Positions 23,466 through 24,757 of a stretch of 24,757 nt of DNA are shown one piece after another; the stretch's first letter is position 1; each line of letters begins with the position of its first letter. The notes under the pieces were generated by a model. That model was not told where the DNA came from. It saw only the letters and a program-made list of their open reading frames with translations, and did no database searches. The DNA comes from an uncultured Roseburia sp. (GTDB lineage Bacteria > Bacillota > Clostridia > Lachnospirales > Lachnospiraceae), in the NCBI GenBank assembly GCA_900548205.1, contig URJS01000032.1, forward strand, positions 1-24,757. The letters run 5' to 3'. Made by a program: the position numbers and the translations under genes.

Positions 23466-24402
23466 AACAATGTTGCGGGTATTATTATGGATAGTAGCAG
23501 TTATTGTTATTTTAATTTTGATTTGCTTTGTTTATCATAGATATAGACTTAATGCAGAGAAAAAATTGCGAGAGCCATTAGGACAGCTTGTTGATATAAA
23601 TGGAAATAATATGAGCATATATGTGGAAGGGAGTGGTTCTAGAACGCTGGTATTTTTATCAGGGAGTGGAACCTGTTCCCCTATTCTGGATTTTAAATCC
23701 TTATATTCGTTGTTGCGTGATGATTATAGAATTGTTGTCGTTGAAAAATTTGGATATGGGTATAGTGATATTGTTGATGAAGACAGAAATATACAGACTA
23801 TATTATCTGAAACGAGATTAGCTTTGAATAAAGCAGGGATTGAAGGACCATATGTTTTATGTCCGCATTCTATGTCTGGAATTGAAGCTCTGTATTGGGC
23901 ACAGAAGTATCCCGATGAAATTGAAGCAATTATAGGTTTAGATATGGCTGTGCCAGAATATTACGAGAATATGAAAATAAATCTTGCACTAATGAAACTT
24001 GGACAATATGCAGCGGATTTAGGAATTACCAGACTAATTCCTACACTTGCGGAAAGTGATGCTATAAAGCATGGAACGTTGACTAATGACGAAAAGAATA
24101 GGTATAGAGCAATTTTTTATAACAGAACGGCAACTGTAACAATGATAAATGAAGCGAAGAGTGTTAAGGATAATGCAAGAATTGTAGCTCAAAATGGAGT
24201 ACCACAGGTTCCTATGCTGCTTTTTATTTCTGATGGTACTGGTGGAACTGGTTTTGATAAAGAAACATGGAGAAGGATACAGGAAAAATACATCTCAGAA
24301 GTGGAGTCTGGGAAGTACATAGAATTGGATTGCCCACATTATGTGCATGATTATGAGTATGGAAGAATAAGTGAGGAGATTAAAAGCTTTTTAAGTGATT
24401 AA
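23452..24402 (+). CDS. Membrane-anchored alpha/beta hydrolase
   Basis: A 316-residue protein with one N-terminal membrane helix (about 8-27), then an alpha/beta hydrolase fold. The nucleophile elbow reads CPHSMSG (Ser140), with Pro in place of the first Gly of GxSxG. Likely partners are Asp261 (LLFISDG) and His296 or His299 (CPHYVHD). VEKFGYGYSD is the usual pre-nucleophile loop. The substrate is unknown. Start 23452 is preceded by AGGAGGG at a longish 13-nt distance. It is coupled to the CPBP gene by overlap and shares its AT-rich composition. Confidence 0.8.
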   Translation: MKKAKTMLRVLLWIVAVIVILILICFVYHRYRLNAEKKLREPLGQLVDINGNNMSIYVEGSGSRTLVFLSGSGTCSPILDFKSLYSLLRDDYRIVVVEKFGYGYSDIVDEDRNIQTILSETRLALNKAGIEGPYVLCPHSMSGIEALYWAQKYPDEIEAIIGLDMAVPEYYENMKINLALMKLGQYAADLGITRLIPTLAESDAIKHGTLTNDEKNRYRAIFYNRTATVTMINEAKSVKDNARIVAQNGVPQVPMLLFISDGTGGTGFDKETWRRIQEKYISEVESGKYIELDCPHYVHDYEYGRISEEIKSFLSD

Positions 24403-24444
24403 TATTTATCAGTCATTTGAAGGGTGATTTTGTGGGATTGTATA

Positions 24445-24474
24445 TTGCAGATGTTTTATTTTTTATGGTACAAT
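24445..24474 (+). promoter_or_regulatory. Promoter of the holin-like toxin gene
   Basis: TTGCAG (24445-24450), an 18-bp spacer and TACAAT (24469-24474). The transcript would begin near 24481 and carry an 85-nt leader before the toxin. Confidence 0.6.
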
Positions 24475-24509
24475 ATCGTCTAAGGAAAGTACCCATGACA
24501 GGGTGGTAG

Positions 24510-24557
24510 CCTCCCGAGTTTATGATACCGGTTTAACGGAATACATAGGAAGGGAGG
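24510..24557 (+). promoter_or_regulatory. Anti-Shine-Dalgarno element in the toxin leader
   Basis: CCTCCC (24510-24515) in the leader is complementary to the strong ribosome site GGGAGG (24552-24557), so the mRNA can fold to hide it. Just beyond, CCGAGTTTA (24514-24522) is perfectly complementary to TAAACTCGG (24742-24750) downstream of the toxin, allowing a 5'-3' long-range pairing. Both are habits of type I toxin mRNAs. Confidence 0.5.
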
Positions 24558-24565
24558 TGGCGCCG

Positions 24566-24682
24566 ATGACGGCTTATGAGATCATTTCGATTTTCATTGG
24601 GATATTAGCATTGTTGATGTCCTTTGGTAGCTTGATTGTAGCGTTGCTTGCCTTTCTCGATAAGAGAAACAAGCGAAAATAA
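24566..24682 (+). CDS. Holin-like type I toxin peptide, 38 residues
   Basis: A tiny peptide with an acidic N-terminus (MTAYEII), one hydrophobic helix (about residues 6-30) and a basic tail (DKRNKRK), the pattern of the putative holin-like toxin family (PF16935 type) related to TxpA and BsrG. These peptides insert in the membrane and are normally silenced by an antisense RNA. A GGGAGGTGG site lies 6-8 nt upstream. The promoter, structured leader, and a minus-strand terminator just beyond the gene complete the picture; the antisense promoter would lie at or past the window end. Confidence 0.8.
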   Translation: MTAYEIISIFIGILALLMSFGSLIVALLAFLDKRNKRK

Positions 24683-24714
24683 AAATGCCTATCCTGTCTG
24701 ATCCACAGGATAGG
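24676..24714 (-). terminator. Minus-strand terminator of a probable antisense RNA
   Basis: CCTATCCTGT (24688-24697) and ACAGGATAGG (24705-24714) form a perfect 10-bp stem. The T-rich tract is on the minus strand only (CATTTTTATTTT when read in reverse from 24687 to 24676), so it ends a transcript coming from the right. A 14-bp palindrome, TGTCCTTAAGGACA (24718-24731), lies just upstream of it. This is the expected place for an antitoxin RNA that overlaps the toxin mRNA tail. Confidence 0.6.
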
Positions 24715-24757
24715 CGGTGTCCTTAAGGACATTCATTAACCTAAACTCGGAGCATCC

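Noticed and set aside
1..24757. CRISPR array, tRNA or rRNA genes, complete insertion sequence
   Set aside because: No regularly spaced repeat array, no tRNA cloverleaf or rRNA segment, and no transposase or integrase reading frame was found on either strand.

Overview
The window looks like a chromosomal segment of an anaerobic, endospore-forming Clostridia bacterium, most likely a Lachnospiraceae gut commensal. The evidence is spoIIID, a pyruvate formate-lyase pair behind a ZTP riboswitch, a divided flavin-based extracellular electron transfer (EET) locus, Firmicutes-type Shine-Dalgarno sites, and moderate GC with AT-rich accessory inserts. No species can be named from the sequence alone.

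Layout. Positions 1-3216 are ragged accessory DNA: a hairpin terminator, a BceB-type permease lacking its N-terminal half, a frameshifted DUF4234 gene, a DUF2752 membrane protein and a signal-less GH25 protein with an altered active-site motif. Positions 3265-6124 are a probable operon: a YtrA-type GntR repressor with an operator over its promoter, a DUF5808 membrane protein and a tRNA-dihydrouridine synthase. Positions 6094-9548 are the pyruvate formate-lyase module. pflB has two promoters: one reads through a ZTP riboswitch with an intrinsic terminator, and the other starts below that terminator and carries a perfect 9-bp inverted repeat. A hairpin-rich spacer ending in a terminator separates pflB from pflA.

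Positions 9548-11489 form a 1.9-kb insert bounded by an exact 54-bp direct repeat. It carries an AlbA_2/divergent-ATPase/winged-helix gene. The repeat is the sigma-E-like promoter region of spoIIID, so the insertion has copied that promoter. The right-hand copy also completes a hairpin that would hide the spoIIID ribosome-binding site in read-through RNA only. spoIIID and an HD-domain hydrolase follow, converging on a CmpB-type membrane protein.

Positions 13269-20784 hold the EET locus: dmkA (minus strand), then ndh2, dmkB, a two-domain flavinylated lipoprotein (pplA), the flavin transferase fmnB, and eetA- and eetB-like genes. Together they would move electrons from NADH to demethylmenaquinone and on to surface FMN groups. 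guaA follows on its own promoter. Beyond guaA lies AT-rich, probably acquired DNA: a CPBP membrane protease, a membrane-anchored alpha/beta hydrolase and a 38-residue holin-like toxin with type I toxin-antitoxin features at the right edge.
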